Below are positions 62,363 to 64,000 of a stretch of 64,000 bases of DNA, in pieces. Location of the stretch: the NCBI RefSeq assembly GCF_018324685.1, contig NZ_AP023354.1:5394001-5458000 (forward strand), given 5' to 3'. The number at the start of each line of letters is the position of its first letter. Position 1 is the first letter of the stretch. The position numbers were made by a program, and so were the translations under genes. The notes under the pieces were generated by a model. It ran no database searches. It had not been told where the DNA came from and saw nothing but the letters and a program-made list of their open reading frames with translations. The DNA comes from Actinocatenispora sera. Its GTDB lineage: Bacteria > Actinomycetota > Actinomycetes > Mycobacteriales > Micromonosporaceae.

Positions 62363-63745
62363 TCAGCGGGCGATGCCGCGGCGGGAGAACATGTCCCGCA
62401 CGTCGCGTAGCGCCCCGTCGACCTCGGCCTCGAACAGGCCGCCCTGCACCAGGCTGAACTGGCCCGGGTCCAACTCGCTGTCCGAGACCTGCACGGTGGC
62501 ACGGCCCGACATCGTCGCCGCGATCGCGTCGAACAGCCGGTTCACCTGCTGCGGGTCGTAGCCGCTGCCGAACCGGCGCACCTGGAACGTGCGCCGGGCC
62601 TGCTCCAGGCGGTGCAGGTCATCGGGGGTGAACGGCGAGTCCGCCGCCGGTATCTCGGTGGTCATGTCGACCTTGCCGTGCCGGCCCGGCTCGAAGCCGG
62701 TCTCGAACCGGCCGGTCGGCGCCGGCTGCTGCTGCTGCTCGTAACCGTGCCGGATCTCGCCGGTCGGCGGCTCGAACCGCGGCGGCTCCGGCTCGTACCC
62801 CCGGGGCTGGTCGAACGCGGGCGGCGGGTAGCCGGCCGGGTCGAACCCGGCGGCCGGCTGCGGTGGCGCCTCGTAGCCGCGATGCGCGTCGTAACGCTGT
62901 TCCGGGGCGAACGACGGCGGCTCGGGCTCGAACCGCTCCGGCTCCTGCTCGTACCGGGACTCGCGCCGGCGGCCGTCCGCAGCCACCGGATAGTCGCCGG
63001 TCGGCTCGTAGTCCGACCGCACCGGCGGCAGCTTCTGGGTGAAGTCCTCCGGCTGCTGCGGCGCCGGCGGGCGCGGCATCGCCCGGCCAGGCGCGGCCGG
63101 CACCTCCGCCCGCCCGGCACCGGCCGGGTCGGCGGGCGGCACCGAGGCGGCGGCGCGCGCCGGCCGGACCATCGTCGGCTCGTCCTCGCGGACCGGGCGC
63201 GGCCGGTCGTCCCGGCCGCCGTACCCGTCCCGACCGTACGGGTCGTGCTGTTGCGGGGCCGGGTCGTAGTCGCGCTGCGGAGGCGGGGCGTCGAAGTCCC
63301 GGCGCGGCGGCGGCGCGTCGTACCCACCGTCGTAGCCGCCACCGTCGTAGCCGCCACCGTCGTACCCACCGCTCTCGTAGCCGCCCGGCTCCGGCCGCGG
63401 CGCCGGCTCCCGGTAGGCGCCGAGGCTGTCGTCGCCCGGTGGCAACGCGAACGCCGAGCCCGGGCCGGCCAGCTGGGCCGGCTCGGCGGCCGGCATGCCG
63501 CCGCCCTCTTCCAGCGCGGTGAGCTGTCGCTCCACCCGGTCCAGGTGCATGTCGACCTGCCACTCGTCGTAGCCGCCGAACCGGACCCGGAACACGAAGT
63601 CGTGAACGTCGCGCGAGGTCACCGGCGACCCGAGGGGGCTGCCGGCCAGGGTGGCCTCAACGCGCTCGAGGAACTCGTCGACCTCGTCGACCTTGTATCC
63701 ACGTCGCAACGCGCGCCGACGAAACCGTTGACCCTGTTGACTCAC
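62363..63745 (-). CDS. DivIVA-domain protein with a long disordered linker
   Basis: A 460-aa protein. The N-terminal DivIVA-like motif is [24 protein letters not shown] (about 6-29), then [20 protein letters not shown] ~250-residue linker rich in Pro, Tyr, Glu and Arg contains [11 protein letters not shown] repeats from 15-bp DNA units (63319-63375). The C-terminal end repeats a DivIVA-like piece, [25 protein letters not shown]. It probably locates to curved membrane or septum (family inference). GTG 63745 overlaps the rlmN stop, so the two are coupled. Confidence 0.85.
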   Translation of the reverse strand: MSQQGQRFRRRALRRGYKVDEVDEFLERVEATLAGSPLGSPVTSRDVHDFVFRVRFGGYDEWQVDMHLDRVERQLTALEEGGGMPAAEPAQLAGPGSAFALPPGDDSLGAYREPAPRPEPGGYESGGYDGGGYDGGGYDGGYDAPPPRRDFDAPPPQRDYDPAPQQHDPYGRDGYGGRDDRPRPVREDEPTMVRPARAAASVPPADPAGAGRAEVPAAPGRAMPRPPAPQQPEDFTQKLPPVRSDYEPTGDYPVAADGRRRESRYEQEPERFEPEPPSFAPEQRYDAHRGYEAPPQPAAGFDPAGYPPPAFDQPRGYEPEPPRFEPPTGEIRHGYEQQQQPAPTGRFETGFEPGRHGKVDMTTEIPAADSPFTPDDLHRLEQARRTFQVRRFGSGYDPQQVNRLFDAIAATMSGRATVQVSDSELDPGQFSLVQGGLFEAEVDGALRDVRDMFSRRGIAR

Positions 63746-64000
63746 TCGCCCACCTCCGCAGCCGCAAGCTGTCCACACGCACCGTCGATCTCCCGCCCCC
63801 GAGTGTCACGCACCGTGGTCGGCACGCCGGCCGCGCGCAGCCGCCGGACGAACTCCCGCTCCACCGGCTTGGGACTCGCGTCCCACCGGCTTCCCGGGGT
63901 CGGGTTGAGCGGGATGAGGTTGACGTGCGCCAACCGATCCGACAGCAGCCGACCCAGCAGGTCGGCCCGCCACGGCTGGTCGTTCACATCTCGAATCATG
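63742..64000 (-). CDS. rlmN: 23S rRNA (adenine-C2)-methyltransferase RlmN, C-terminal part
   Basis: The last ~86 residues of RlmN; the gene continues beyond the window end. [18 protein letters not shown] and [19 protein letters not shown] match the radical-SAM enzyme, and [18 protein letters not shown] holds the C-terminal Cys that forms the methyl-transfer intermediate. It methylates A2503 of 23S rRNA and A37 of some tRNAs. Its TGA overlaps the start of the DivIVA gene. Confidence 0.93.
   Translation of the reverse strand, partial: MIRDVNDQPWRADLLGRLLSDRLAHVNLIPLNPTPGSRWDASPKPVEREFVRRLRAAGVPTTVRDTRGREIDGACGQLAAAEVGE

Overview
This window is very GC-rich chromosomal DNA from an actinomycete, most probably a member of the Micromonosporaceae or a close relative (inference). 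The basis is the codon bias, the GTG/TTG starts, the gene order rimP-nusA-ylxR-infB ... DUF503-rbfA-nrnA ... truB-ribF-rpsO-pnp-M16 protease-dapB, the order ispG-rseP-dxr ... DUF2631 ... rlmN, and actinobacterial families such as DUF2631, DUF4439 and NrtR. No rRNA, tRNA, CRISPR array, prophage or insertion sequence was recognised.

Layout. Positions 1-3600 hold the tail of a DUF4097 protein, a DUF2752 membrane protein, an AlkZ-type DNA glycosylase, a small membrane protein and a GNAT acetyltransferase. Positions 3661-11000 are the minus-strand block dapB / M16 peptidase / pnp / rpsO / ribF / truB. Positions 11200-18400 are accessory: a 42-aa membrane peptide, a ProP-like MFS carrier, a secreted GH25 lysozyme, an unknown membrane-anchored protein, a MATE transporter, an MBL hydrolase, a 44-aa charged peptide and a chain of four overlapping ORFs including 11- and 27-codon mini-ORFs. 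Positions 18500-30864 hold the rest of the translation/transcription cluster (nrnA, rbfA, DUF503, infB, ylxR, nusA, rimP). It is interrupted by an ArsR-like regulator + MFS pair and by a methyltransferase, a DUF202 protein, an Lrp regulator and an EamA exporter.

Positions 31100-41400 carry a lipoprotein/DUF4439 pair, a HAD hydrolase, a degenerate nucleotidyltransferase, nadA with its divergent NrtR regulator, a VIT-type carrier, map, a gamma-glutamylcyclotransferase-like protein and a RecQ helicase fused to a phosphoribosyltransferase-like domain. Positions 40616-44248 form a catabolic set (SDR, aldehyde dehydrogenase, glutamine-synthetase-like ligase) that fits gamma-glutamylation of an amine followed by oxidation. 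Next comes a small GntR / 80-aa / 28-aa locus of unknown role. Positions 45117-52788 hold an ArgA-type acetyltransferase, a DUF2330 protein, a frameshifted membrane gene, a second GNAT and the MEP-pathway block ispG-rseP-dxr. Positions 52900-58411 hold SMR+TetR, then a divergent pair of an alkyl-DHAP-synthase-like oxidase and TetR-GlpD, separated from the SMR locus by a repeat cluster. The end has GyrI-like, VOC and MBL-Rieske proteins, DUF2631, a DivIVA-domain protein and the 3' end of rlmN.

Regulation visible in the sequence. Many genes have a TANNNT hexamer placed 6-7 nt before the start codon, which fits leaderless transcription. Several regulators sit beside recognisable inverted repeats. 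Most convergent gene ends carry GC-rich perfect hairpins without a U tract. The features most worth checking are the mini-ORF chain, the -1 frameshift, repeat units that supply stop codons to two convergent genes, the 66-bp coding repeats in the oxidase gene, the RecQ fusion, and the GntR/80-aa/28-aa locus.
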